Origin: Burkholderiales bacterium
GTDB lineage: Bacteria > Pseudomonadota > Gammaproteobacteria > Burkholderiales > Burkholderiaceae_C
Reading direction: 5' to 3'
Assembly (NCBI GenBank): GCA_003152055.1
Contig: PLZH01000123.1
Span: forward strand, 1 to 41,615
DNA: 41,615 bases
Shown: one piece after another, positions 1 to 9,453 of the stretch
Layout: each line of letters starts with the position of its first letter
Numbering within the stretch: position 1 is the stretch's first letter
Translations under genes and position numbers: made by a program
Notes under the pieces: generated by a model
Seen by the model: only the letters and a program-made list of their open reading frames with translations
Told to the model about the DNA's origin: nothing
Database searches by the model: none

Positions 1-491
1 CGGCCACCCCTATTGCGACAGAACCCACACGCACGAGGTTGTTGTTGGCGTCGAAGCTGGGGGCCGCCACGAGCTCGTGCGCCTGCGCCGCCTGCACCAG
101 GTTCTCGGCCGCGCAGCCCAGGGTCACGAATAGGTGGTGATCGTCGGGGTCCACCGCGGGGCAGCGCCGTGCCGGGTCAGGCCGGATCGTGATGGCCTTG
201 TCTTCGACCGCGAACTTCCAGCACTGCGTGTTGTGGCTCGACGGTGCAAGAGTCGCACAGTGCACCAGTTCCCGCGTGAGCGCCGCGCCCGCGATCCGGT
301 CAATCGAGTCGACGGAAGGCGACGCGATGCCACGCTCGATCCGCGAGAACATCGAGCTTGACAAGCCGGCCTTCTGAGCTACGGCGCTCGCGGTCAACCC
401 TGCCGCCAGACGAAGCGACTCGATCTGCCGCTCCAGCAACTGGCTGAGCGTCGGTGGCGACGGCTTGTGGAGGCGCGACTCCTCCTTGACC
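1..491 (-). CDS. Partial ORF running off the window edge: XRE-type HTH fused in frame to a nitroreductase-like domain
   Basis: Own reverse-strand translation from ATG at 491: MVKEESRLHKPSPPTLSQLLERQIESLRLAAGLTASAVAQKAGLSSSMFSRIERGIASPSVDSIDRI then AGAALTRELVHCATLAPSSHNTQCWKFAVEDKAITIRPDPARRCPAVDPDDHHLFVTLGCAAENLVQAAQ... HTH and nitroreductase-like (LAPSSHNTQCWKF) motifs. Absent from the ORF track because it has no stop in the window. Confidence 0.6.
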
Positions 492-823
492 ATCTCCGGG
501 TCGAGCGAAGACGTCGGCTCGTCGCGAGCGCATTCAGCGCGGACAGTCCGATGAAGTGATGAATCACGCGGTTGGAGTACGGCCTTCAGTGCACTGAGCG
601 CTTTCGCTCGACAGATTGCACGAGTATTGCCAGTCGCGACCGACAGATCTTGGCCCGTGGCCGTCGATCTTCATCACCTGGCGCAGCTCTCCAACTATCG
701 GCGATGTTGCGCTTCTACTTGGCATGGGCAGCTGATCGTCAGTGCCAGCCAGCAATGGACTTCAAACTGCCTTCGCCGTTCAGGTACGACTAGGGGGAGA
801 AGAAATTCACGATCGGCAGTCAG

Positions 824-2272
824 TCACTGGGTTGCGGTCAGGCGAACGTTATCGAAAAAGACCTGGAAGTCGCCAACTGGCGTTACGTCAAACAAGATCT
901 TCAGGTTCATACCAAGGCTCGCATCCGATGCGTTGGCAGTGTAAGAAAGAGTCGATGTCTGAAAGCTTCCCAGTCCGGGGGAAAGTGCTGACTCTGTCGC
1001 TAGAACGATGTCGTCCATACCGGGCCGTACGACCCTCAGTTGTACTGAATAACCTGGAAAGACCGGGTTATCCAGACGGTGTCCGATGTCAACTTTTAGG
1101 ATGTATGTAGTGTTCGCGCTCAATGTCGTCGATAACACTTGGGAAATAGTTCCGTCTTTGCTATAGGCGATGTTTTGCCCTTCAGGAACGATGCCTCCCG
1201 GAAACTGCGCCGCCGTGGGATTGAACGTTCCGACTGGTGGATTGAACCCAACGCCAGCGCCAATAGTCCAGCCGGGAATGTTGCCAACGAATGCACCGTC
1301 GGCAAGAGCAACAGCTTCGAAACCTGAATTCACAATTGGAATGACGGTCCCACATAGGGTCTGGTCTTGCCCGAGCAGGCCACAAATGGCGCCCTTCCGG
1401 TCTCCGAGATCAGCGACGACTGCCTTGACGTACTCGACGCTTGCCTGAACCGCAAGGCTATAGGCGGTTGGAAAGTTCGCGCGAAGCACCGTGTCCTTGT
1501 TTAGTCCGAATCCTTCGCTGTCGTTCGATTGCAGGAACGGACTTCCGTGAACGCACTTGTTGTGTGGCCAGCTGCTCGGCTCAAATAGGCCGTAGTCTGC
1601 GGGGTCGGTCGACCAGCCGCTCACCCCGCTAGCGTCGATGGCTTGGAACCATCCGCTCGTTAGAGGCGCAAAGGGTGCTGCAGGGACGAGTCCGAAGTGC
1701 GTGCAAGTCGTCTGGTTTCCGATGATATTACTGAACTCGGGCGGGTCGGTCAGCTGCGTCAGCGGCGCAAGGCCTGTGTGGCCACCTTCGATCCAGGACG
1801 TGTGCGCGTAGAAGTCCTGGATCGTGTGCAGCGCAGACCCAAGATCCTCTTGCGCCTCCGTAAAGTCTCCGGATCTTGCCGCGCGTGCGATCCGTGCGCG
1901 CTGGCCGAGGACATAGCGGAAGCTTCCCAGCAGGCGCTCCTCGTCGGCGTGGAGTTCGGGAATGTTGTTAGCGGCCAAGTCGTTATCAACGTTGCCCGAG
2001 GTGATAACGGAAAGAGCCTCAGCCGAGAAGGTCGCGTCGCTGCCATTTGAAAGCTTGAAGGGCGTATAGCCGGTCAATGCCTGAGCGGTGATGTTCTCGT
2101 GATTTGGGTCGCTTACCTGACGAACGATGAAGCCCGGAATCCAAACGGAGCGCGAAATCGAAAAGGCCTCGACCGATGTCGACAGCATTGCGTTTCCCAG
2201 CCCGCAGAATGCGATAGCGCCGATCCAGAGTCTGCCGCCTTGCTTGAAGTGTGTTTTCATGGCGGCCTTCAC
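824..2272 (-). CDS. Secreted protein with HET-C/zinc-dependent phospholipase C-like N-terminal region and a DUF642-like C-terminal beta domain
   Basis: 482 aa ORF; signal peptide; 'DPNHENITAQAL' and 'LGSALHTIQDFYAHTSWIEGGH' motifs; C-terminal 'PGWTIGAG...ISQVLSTTLSANTTYILKVDIG...VFFDNVRL'. Confidence 0.65.
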   Translation of the reverse strand: MKAAMKTHFKQGGRLWIGAIAFCGLGNAMLSTSVEAFSISRSVWIPGFIVRQVSDPNHENITAQALTGYTPFKLSNGSDATFSAEALSVITSGNVDNDLAANNIPELHADEERLLGSFRYVLGQRARIARAARSGDFTEAQEDLGSALHTIQDFYAHTSWIEGGHTGLAPLTQLTDPPEFSNIIGNQTTCTHFGLVPAAPFAPLTSGWFQAIDASGVSGWSTDPADYGLFEPSSWPHNKCVHGSPFLQSNDSEGFGLNKDTVLRANFPTAYSLAVQASVEYVKAVVADLGDRKGAICGLLGQDQTLCGTVIPIVNSGFEAVALADGAFVGNIPGWTIGAGVGFNPPVGTFNPTAAQFPGGIVPEGQNIAYSKDGTISQVLSTTLSANTTYILKVDIGHRLDNPVFPGYSVQLRVVRPGMDDIVLATESALSPGLGSFQTSTLSYTANASDASLGMNLKILFDVTPVGDFQVFFDNVRLTATQ

Positions 2273-3348
2273 TCGATCAACACGCGAACATTGGTTAACT
2301 GCGCGTCGCTCGGGCTGCCGCTCGGTGCAGCACGGACGCCGATCGTATAGCGGCGAAAGGGCTCGCCGCTGATCGGCGCTGTGATCGTGGTGCTGAGGTC
2401 AACACGAGCGCCGGGCGCGAGGGCGATCGTCCAGGGGCCGGCCGAACTTGCGAAGCCGGCAGGCAGGATCAGAGCGATAACATAGAAGCCGCTCGCTGTT
2501 GTGGACGTCAAGACTATGTCGGTCGCAACGCTCTCTCCTTGCGCTAGAACGCCCTTGGCGGGCGCGATCGCCATCGAATACGCTGGTGGCACGAAGAGCT
2601 TCGCCGAGGTCCAAGAGACGGTGTGGCCGTTGCTTGCGATGGCGACGACCCGAATCCGAAACGGCTGTGCTGGCACAGTCACGCCGGCAACGTAGCGCGG
2701 CGACGCCAGTTCAGCAGGATTGGGGGCGGCGAGGGCACCTTGCCAGAGCGTCTGGCCTGAAGCGCCGATTAGGGCAAACGATGCGTTAGCGACGCTACCG
2801 AACAGGTTGGCGCGAAGAATCAGGTTCGCTCCGGCTGTCGGATTTTCCGAGGCAATCGGAAATGATCCTTCATGCAAGGGGCGCCCGCCGCTTTCCAGAA
2901 AGGCGACTTGGCCGATGCGAACCGCCGCAGGGTCTGAAGCGCTGGGGTCGACTCCCGTCGGACTTCCCGAGAAGGCAAATTTCAAGGCCGTTGTATCAAG
3001 GGGCACTGTGCGGTCCTGACGCACCGTAAAGACATCATTGGTGCGAACGAAGCTCCCTGCGTCGACGCCTCCAACGGCGACGCCCCCCTTCATGATCTGG
3101 CTTGTCGCCGCAGTGCTCGTCACTGTGAACGTGCCGGTCGCATAGGAACGGGCATCCCCGCGGACCCGCAACGTGTAGCTGTAGTCGAAGTGGGTGCGAT
3201 CGACGCGAACGCTGTCGACGAGGTCGAACCCCTCCACTTCGGGCGCTGCTGTCGCGGCCCCGAGGACCGAGGCAAGGCCGAGACCGACACCGGCGGCCCG
3301 TAGACGGCGGGCACGCCCTCTACTCTGATGATGAGGAGACGTTCGCAT
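2269..3348 (-). CDS. Secreted protein of unknown function
   Basis: 359 aa ORF with signal peptide; overlaps the next gene by 4 bp (ATGA), so likely translationally coupled. Confidence 0.6.
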   Translation of the reverse strand: MRTSPHHQSRGRARRLRAAGVGLGLASVLGAATAAPEVEGFDLVDSVRVDRTHFDYSYTLRVRGDARSYATGTFTVTSTAATSQIMKGGVAVGGVDAGSFVRTNDVFTVRQDRTVPLDTTALKFAFSGSPTGVDPSASDPAAVRIGQVAFLESGGRPLHEGSFPIASENPTAGANLILRANLFGSVANASFALIGASGQTLWQGALAAPNPAELASPRYVAGVTVPAQPFRIRVVAIASNGHTVSWTSAKLFVPPAYSMAIAPAKGVLAQGESVATDIVLTSTTASGFYVIALILPAGFASSAGPWTIALAPGARVDLSTTITAPISGEPFRRYTIGVRAAPSGSPSDAQLTNVRVLIE

Positions 3349-3405
3349 CTTTGCTCCTTTTCGTCGATCCTGCGCGGCAGGTCCTGTGATGAAGCGCTGG
3401 GGCGT

Positions 3406-3966
3406 TCACGCCTCTGCCGTGCACGCGATGCGCGAGGCGCGTCGTTTCACCGTCTTCGCACCGGCCGCGAGTCCGACTAGGAGCAGTGCCAAGGTCGGCG
3501 CCTCCGGAACTGGCGAAATGTCCTGCAGCGTTGTTTCTCCGACGTAGCGCAACGAAAAGTCCGACGAGTCGTAAAGCTCGAAGCGTTGCGCGCCAGGAGT
3601 GCCAGTTCCGAGGTAGGCAAAGTCAATCGAGAAGCCAGAGAACGAGGCTCCCATTGCGAACGGGCCGCCCGGATGGATCACGTCAAGGAAACCGTCGGCC
3701 GGGATCGCGCTGTCAGGCTGGATGACGAGCGGATCCCATGCGGCCGGTGTCGCCGCGAGCGAGAGAGACTGGAAGCTGCCGACATCGAAATAGATCGTGA
3801 CCTCGTCGAATTGCAAGGTCGGGCTCGAGTTAACGATGACGTAGCTGTAGCGCCAGGCATTGGCGCCAAGGGACGACACGTCGTACTGAACGCTCTGCGC
3901 GCGTGCAGGAGTGGCGAAGGCCAAAGCCGTCGCGGCGAGACAGGGGAAAAGCAAACCGTACTTCAT
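3406..3966 (-). CDS. PEP-CTERM sorting-domain-like secreted protein
   Basis: 186 aa; signal peptide MKYGLLFPCLAATALAFATPARAQ; C-terminus 'PVPEAPTLALLLVGLAAGAKTVKRR' matches the PEP-CTERM layout (PEP, hydrophobic helix, basic tail). Confidence 0.7.
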   Translation of the reverse strand: MKYGLLFPCLAATALAFATPARAQSVQYDVSSLGANAWRYSYVIVNSSPTLQFDEVTIYFDVGSFQSLSLAATPAAWDPLVIQPDSAIPADGFLDVIHPGGPFAMGASFSGFSIDFAYLGTGTPGAQRFELYDSSDFSLRYVGETTLQDISPVPEAPTLALLLVGLAAGAKTVKRRASRIACTAEA

Positions 3967-4018
3967 GGTGCTCCCGGTTCTACGCTTCGTGGCTCCGCGA
4001 GCTCACAATTGAAGAGAT

Positions 4019-4033
4019 TACCCGATTCGGGTA
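4019..4033. promoter_or_regulatory. Perfect inverted repeat TACCCGA-t-TCGGGTA upstream of the PEP-CTERM operon
   Basis: tacccgattcgggta, 7-bp arms with 1-nt spacer, about 50 bp upstream of the start at 3966. Confidence 0.5.
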
Positions 4034-4096
4034 GGTCGCCGCTCCTTTATTTGACTGATGCGCGCGCTGACACCGACGAACGACATCGTGATGCGC

Positions 4097-4250
4097 GGGG
4101 TCATCGTATCTTTCGACCAAATTGACACGGTCGGGACAGGGCACGCGCCGCTGCACGCCGGTTGGGTCGTCGTCCGACAAGGCTCGGGTTGTCTCGGTTG
4201 ACCTTTATGAGGGCAACCGTGTCAATCTGCTGAAAAAATACGATTACCCC
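4097..4250. repeat. Pair of about 35-bp imperfect inverted repeats (miniature or relic transposable element)
   Basis: Left ggggtcatcgtatctttcgaccaaattgacacggt (4097-4131); reverse complement of 4216-4250 is ggggtaatcgtattttttcagcagattgacacggt; innermost 11 bp identical. Confidence 0.55.
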
Positions 4251-4404
4251 AAGACCTGCCGGACGGCGACGGACCGATGGGAACCTGGGCTCGGTTCATC
4301 AGGGCGACCTGGCAGTGACAGCTTCCGTCCGCCGCGACTGGTCACTGCCGACCCTTCTCTGACATCCACTCGCCAAGACTCAACGGCTGAAAGCTGACAC
4401 TCGC

Positions 4405-5448
4405 TCAGAATGCTGAGAGGTCCGCTTCACCAATGACCGTTCGGAAACTTAGGTCTCTGTCTTTCACGAACTCCAAGAACCCCGCGGCCAGGTCGTCGCT
4501 GTCGGTTGTAATGTGCAGTCCGATCTCAGGCGGACCCGATTCGTATGGATCTTCGCCATCAATTCTCACAAATTCCTCGTGTTCAAGGATGTCAAACTCC
4601 CCTTCAAGGTCGCCACCTTGGTACTCACGTTTCACCTTGCTGTAGAGGACATGCGCCCATTGGGCATCGGTGAACCTACGCGATCGCGCGGAGTCTCGTC
4701 GCTCGTAGAGCATTACCAAGAACTCACGAGTGATTCGAGGAAGTCGAGACAGGCGCCTACCGAGCCTGCGAAGCGCCTTCTTGACATCTTCAACCTCTCT
4801 GTCATTGAGTTCAACGTCGTGTTCGTTTTGCCAGTAGGTAATGAACGCTTGGCCGTCGCCTACCTTGGGCTTGACTCGAATTTCCCACTTGTCATATCCC
4901 GACGTCGGATACTTCCCCTCCTCGTTGGGAACTTCCAGTTCGACTTTAAGCCTGGCAACCTCAGAGCGAACTAGGTGGTGCAACTTCTGCAGGGGCTCTA
5001 TTTGCAAGCTCACGGTCATGCGCGCCAGATTGTCGAGGTCCCAAATCTTGCTTGAGTCGAAGTTGCATTTCGCGCAAAGATCGGGGTCCAAGGTGTAAGA
5101 GCCCTGCTTTTTGCCAACGACGAGTACGACCACGTCGGTGAACTTTGCAGCTTGATCAGCGGTGATCTTTTGGAGCGTTGAATTCACCTTTGCCGAGTCG
5201 GCTCTAGACGTCACTTGTACGCCGAGGTTTGCGGCCTCATCGCCCAGGTCGAGGCCAGGTTCGTTGGATCGATCTTTGTTCAGGTTCTGAAGGTTGCAGC
5301 TCGAGAGGATATTGAGAACGTCCCTAAAGACGTTCTCTGCATACACCGTAAGATCGGTGAGACCCAACCTATTGCGCATGGCCACTTGCTGCCCGATTGC
5401 GGCTAACTCGTCGATCACTTCGCCGATGTAGTGGCCGCGTGTAATCAT
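4405..5448 (-). CDS. SMEK-domain-containing protein
   Basis: 347 aa; N-terminus 'MITRGHYIGEVIDELAAIGQQVAMRNRLGLTDLTVYAENVFRDVLNILSSCNLQNLNKDRSNEPGLDLGDEAANLGVQVTSRADSAKVNSTLQKI' is SMEK-like. Confidence 0.75.
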   Translation of the reverse strand: MITRGHYIGEVIDELAAIGQQVAMRNRLGLTDLTVYAENVFRDVLNILSSCNLQNLNKDRSNEPGLDLGDEAANLGVQVTSRADSAKVNSTLQKITADQAAKFTDVVVLVVGKKQGSYTLDPDLCAKCNFDSSKIWDLDNLARMTVSLQIEPLQKLHHLVRSEVARLKVELEVPNEEGKYPTSGYDKWEIRVKPKVGDGQAFITYWQNEHDVELNDREVEDVKKALRRLGRRLSRLPRITREFLVMLYERRDSARSRRFTDAQWAHVLYSKVKREYQGGDLEGEFDILEHEEFVRIDGEDPYESGPPEIGLHITTDSDDLAAGFLEFVKDRDLSFRTVIGEADLSAF

Positions 5449-5505
5449 GATGGGTTCCTCCTTCTTTTCAGGCCCGCTCGGACATTGGCTGTCGTTTGGG
5501 GACGT

Positions 5506-6780
5506 TTAGCGAAAAGGCGACTTCAAGGTGCTGCCCGTACCTTGGACTACGACGACGCACCAGTGCTTCGCGCGCGTGATGGCGTTATACAGAAGCCTCC
5601 GCTTTCCTTCGTCGTCCTGCGCGACGGTATAGGGCCAGATCACGATCACGCCATCGAACTCTCGGTTCTTAGCTTGATGGACGGTAAGCGCTCGCCGCCC
5701 GTTCTCGGGTCGGTAGGTGCGGGCTCGTTGGGTTGCGAGGATCCTGCGCGTCTGGGACAGTAGATGCTCGTGGTCAAACCATCCGCGCCCAGCCATGTCC
5801 CGCTGCCGGATCACCCAGCGGATCAGCGACTCTTGCGCATTGCACTCCTCCATCTCGCGCAGAAGCGCGAGCACCTCAGACGGTGGCTTGGAGTTGCCAT
5901 ATTCCAGTGACTTGACGGCGTCAAGGAAGGGCGACTCGCCGGACTCCCAGTGGATGCGAAATGGACCTAGCCTCTTGGTGCCACACGCCGTGGTCGACAC
6001 CCTCTCAACCAACCCGGCCGCGTAACCCTGCGATCGCGACGGGGTAATCACCGCGAGGCTGTTGGGGCCTGGTGCCAGGTTCGCGAAATGCAACTTACTG
6101 GCGATCAGTGCAGCCGCCTGATTGGCGCCGGCACACTCGGCGATCTTGAAGCCCGTGCCCTGTCTCGGGGCCATACCGCAACGCAGCGCAGCCGCGGCAT
6201 CCAACAGCGCACTCACCTTAGTTCGCTGCGGCTTGTGTAGTACCTCCGGCTCGCACACCGATGGCAACCATCCAGAAACCGGGCTGGGTCGCAACTCTTG
6301 CCTAAGGCACTGGAAATCGTCAAATGCGATCAACAGACGAACACAGCTAGCGAGTGCCTTTATGAGTCGAAGGCGATGCGGATCGAGGTCCTGAGCCTCA
6401 TCAAGGACGACGAGGGGATATCCGATCCGCAGCCATTCGCCGACAGTCGGACGCTCGACTAGGTCTGCGGATAGCGAGCACTGCGCATCGAAGTCCACCT
6501 CATCCGTTGGCGGTTGACCGATCGCGCTCGCCATCGACTGCCAACGCGAACGTATGGAACGCGCGAAGCCGTCGACTGTCATGCACTCGTATTTGCCGCG
6601 GAGGCCCGGTACGGTCCGAAGCTTCTGCTCCAAACGTTGGCGAGCGCCATGCATGAAAGTTAGACTCAGGATGGACTGGCCTGAGGCAAGCGGCTGCGCC
6701 TGCAATTCCTCTGCCATGCGCTGCAGGAGGCGGTAGGTCTTCCCGTATCCGGCTGCACCGCTCACCGCCCAAACCGTCAT
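5506..6780 (-). CDS. UvrD/Rep-like superfamily 1 helicase (GajB-like)
   Basis: 424 aa; Walker A 'SGAAGYGKTYRL', Walker B 'LVVLDEAQDLDPHRL', 'LLIAFDDFQCLRQ', C-terminal 'LTVHQAKNREFDGVIV...LLYNAITRAKHW'. Confidence 0.8.
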   Translation of the reverse strand: MTVWAVSGAAGYGKTYRLLQRMAEELQAQPLASGQSILSLTFMHGARQRLEQKLRTVPGLRGKYECMTVDGFARSIRSRWQSMASAIGQPPTDEVDFDAQCSLSADLVERPTVGEWLRIGYPLVVLDEAQDLDPHRLRLIKALASCVRLLIAFDDFQCLRQELRPSPVSGWLPSVCEPEVLHKPQRTKVSALLDAAAALRCGMAPRQGTGFKIAECAGANQAAALIASKLHFANLAPGPNSLAVITPSRSQGYAAGLVERVSTTACGTKRLGPFRIHWESGESPFLDAVKSLEYGNSKPPSEVLALLREMEECNAQESLIRWVIRQRDMAGRGWFDHEHLLSQTRRILATQRARTYRPENGRRALTVHQAKNREFDGVIVIWPYTVAQDDEGKRRLLYNAITRAKHWCVVVVQGTGSTLKSPFR

Positions 6781-8591
6781 GGATTGAAGACGCGAATGCG
6801 CAGTGTCTCAAGTTCGTCGTTGTCCGAGAACAAGCTCGTGTCCACTCCCAAGCATTCGGAGGCCATGGCGTTCAACAGTGCCAGAGCTCGCCCGCGTGCG
6901 ATCGTTGAGCCGGCTATCGCCTGCCCGATGGCCTCATATGCCACCCGGTCTTGCTTTAGCCCACCCGCCGCTCTATCCGTCGACTTCAACCGCGCGACGA
7001 GGTCGGCAGTCTTGACTGGCACTCGCAGGATGCCATCGATGGTTTCGAGGACAGCCGGTTCAGCGTCGAGTACCCATCCGAATACGTCTTCGATCGTCCA
7101 CCCGTCCGGCCAGCGCAGAGCACGAGTGGGCGGTGCATGCTTGCCGGCCAGACTCGCAAGGTAAGAGTCGCCAGCGGGATCGCCATCTAGCAAACAGACA
7201 ATCCGAGGATGAAGATCTCTCAAACGTTCATAAGTCGCCACCACTTGGCCGTCCGTGGTGCGAATGACACCAACGTGGGCAAGAAAGTGCGAATCGAAGC
7301 CGGGCTCCCACCGCTGGTGAGCATCGACCGCCATCGCCAAGATGTGAAGCAACTCGACGTCCAATAGCCCTTCAGGAATCAGCAAGCAGTCATGCATCAG
7401 CGCCGTTATGGTGTCGAGCCGATGCAGTTCGAACAGCTTGCGTACCGGGTTAGGGTCGCTAGCCTGTGCCATCGCTGAACTCAACGGGGTCGATATCAAC
7501 TTACCCCCTTGATTGCGTAGGACATGAAGAGCCTTTGGATCGGACATGCCGGCCACGGTGGGCGAGTGTGACGTGATAAACGTCTGCGCCGACAGCGACT
7601 GGAGCCGCTGTACGACTCGGCGCTGAAGTGGCGGAGGGATGTGCAGTTCCGGCTCTTCCAGCGCCATCCAGAAACCCTGGCCGGCGGCGGTTCGTCGGCG
7701 GCCAAACTGGAACAGCAACAGGAGGCTTTGCAGCGAGACTAATCCGGTCCCGTGACGCCTCGCAGGGATCGCTAGATCCGCATCAGCAAACGAAAAGTGA
7801 GGAACCAGCGACTCCATCACGCCGTCGCTGTCAGTCGAGGTCAGCCGCAGCTTGAGTTTCGGCGCCGTCGGAAAAAACCCCTTGAGCTCATCGTTCAGTT
7901 CCTGAACGATCGGCGCCAGTTTCGCATCGGCCTCGACCGGCTGGTCAGGTGCACGTAGCCGATCCCGTTCGCTGAGCACCGCTTGCGACGGCAGCCCGTC
8001 GCCGCTGGTAAGCACACGCCGAAAGAGCTCGCTGCTGAAAGATATGACCCTGTCCCAAGTGCGACTAGCGGGCACAAGAAAGAAACCGATCTCCTTGAGC
8101 AGTCGCGCGGGGATTGTTTGGTATGAATCTTCCGCGAAAACATCGATGGAGTCCTCATCGACAAAGTAGCGCGCTGTCTCTACTTCCAGGCTGGCGCGAT
8201 CGAATCTACCGGCAAAGCCAATTTGGCAGGCAAGTATCGACTTTGTGTTGATAGGCTCGGCTAGCAATGCACCGGTCTCCGGATGGATCCACTTCGGTAC
8301 CGCTCGGTCAGGCCCAAACCAGTCCGGGTGACGTGACGCATCATTGCCTCTGAATCCCACCACTGTGGCCGTGAGCCTGATCCTGTCCACAGGCCCAGGA
8401 TTGCCACCAAAGAAGTCGTGCTCCGTCAGCGCTCGGACCATGCGGTCGCGGCCAAACAGTAGTGCCAGCGCTTCGATGATGGTCGTCTTGCCGCAATTGT
8501 TGGCGCCGATGAACACGTTGTGCTGGTTCAGCGCCAAGTCTCCTTCCCGGACGCCTCTGAAGTTCCGGATGCTCAGTGTCGCCAGTTGCAT
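6777..8591 (-). CDS. OLD-family ATP-dependent endonuclease (AAA ATPase + TOPRIM; GajA-like)
   Basis: 604 aa; Walker A 'GANNCGKTTIIEAL', 'WMALEEPELHIPPPLQRRVV', 'ITSHSPTVAG', TOPRIM 'LLIPEGLLDVELL' and 'IVCLLDGDPAGDSY'. Overlaps the helicase gene by 4 bp. Confidence 0.85.
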   Translation of the reverse strand: MQLATLSIRNFRGVREGDLALNQHNVFIGANNCGKTTIIEALALLFGRDRMVRALTEHDFFGGNPGPVDRIRLTATVVGFRGNDASRHPDWFGPDRAVPKWIHPETGALLAEPINTKSILACQIGFAGRFDRASLEVETARYFVDEDSIDVFAEDSYQTIPARLLKEIGFFLVPASRTWDRVISFSSELFRRVLTSGDGLPSQAVLSERDRLRAPDQPVEADAKLAPIVQELNDELKGFFPTAPKLKLRLTSTDSDGVMESLVPHFSFADADLAIPARRHGTGLVSLQSLLLLFQFGRRRTAAGQGFWMALEEPELHIPPPLQRRVVQRLQSLSAQTFITSHSPTVAGMSDPKALHVLRNQGGKLISTPLSSAMAQASDPNPVRKLFELHRLDTITALMHDCLLIPEGLLDVELLHILAMAVDAHQRWEPGFDSHFLAHVGVIRTTDGQVVATYERLRDLHPRIVCLLDGDPAGDSYLASLAGKHAPPTRALRWPDGWTIEDVFGWVLDAEPAVLETIDGILRVPVKTADLVARLKSTDRAAGGLKQDRVAYEAIGQAIAGSTIARGRALALLNAMASECLGVDTSLFSDNDELETLRIRVFNP

Positions 8592-8751
8592 CGCACTCCC
8601 CCTCTCTGGAGTTCTGCAACCGTAGTGTCGTGCATAGCAGCCGCTTCAAAACCAGGGTGGTGTTAGCGCTACGAGCTGCTTGACCACCACGACTCGTGGG
8701 TCCGCGTGTCAACGCCGGTCCGAAGAAGAGGAACGACGACAATCTGCCACC

Positions 8752-9453
8752 ATGGCTCGCCCCCGTCGCATAGGTCGATGCGTTCACTGCCTTTTGGACG
8801 GGCAAGAACTCACCGACGATCACATCTTTCCCGTGTCCTGGTACCCGGAGAACGCTCCGCCTGACCTCGAACGGTGGAAGGCCCCTTCCTGTCGGCCGTG
8901 CAACGCCGCCCTTGGCAAGATGGAGGCGGATTTTCTAATGCGGCTTGCCCTGTGCGTTAATCCGCAGGCCGCGACAACCGCGGGGATTGTGCAGCGGGCT
9001 CTTCGCGCAATGGATCCGGAAGCCGGTAGAAACTTGTCCGACCAACAAGCTAGGGCGGCGCTGCGTCGAAAGATCGATCGAGAAGTGCAGCTCGTACCCT
9101 CGGAGGCGCGCGTCTTGAAGCCTTTTAGCGAGAAATGGGGGCGACCGCCTGAGGAGCAGTTCGGCATCCACGTCCCCGGGGACTACCTACGGCGACTGGG
9201 CGAGAAGATGGCCCGCGGAATTCACTTCATGGACGGCGGCCAATTCATCGAGCTGCCTCTGCGAATCCGAGTAGGCACAGACATCGATGGCGCGCCGCCG
9301 GACACGTTGCGAATGGTCCGGGAACAGGGAAGGGTCTACGCCATCGAGCCGGGCATCGTCGTTCGACGTCTCGTGCCGCCTGAAGCGCCTGCAGTGTCGC
9401 TTCTGGAGATCCAGGTATGGGGGCTCTGGTCGCTCTGGGTCACGGTTTCGTAG
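8752..9453 (+). CDS. HNH endonuclease-like zinc-finger protein
   Basis: 'RCVHCLLDGQELTDDHIFPVSW...SCRPCNAALGKMEADF': CxxC, DDHIFP, CxxCN arrangement; start taken at MARPRRIGRC. Confidence 0.65.
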   Translation: MARPRRIGRCVHCLLDGQELTDDHIFPVSWYPENAPPDLERWKAPSCRPCNAALGKMEADFLMRLALCVNPQAATTAGIVQRALRAMDPEAGRNLSDQQARAALRRKIDREVQLVPSEARVLKPFSEKWGRPPEEQFGIHVPGDYLRRLGEKMARGIHFMDGGQFIELPLRIRVGTDIDGAPPDTLRMVREQGRVYAIEPGIVVRRLVPPEAPAVSLLEIQVWGLWSLWVTVS

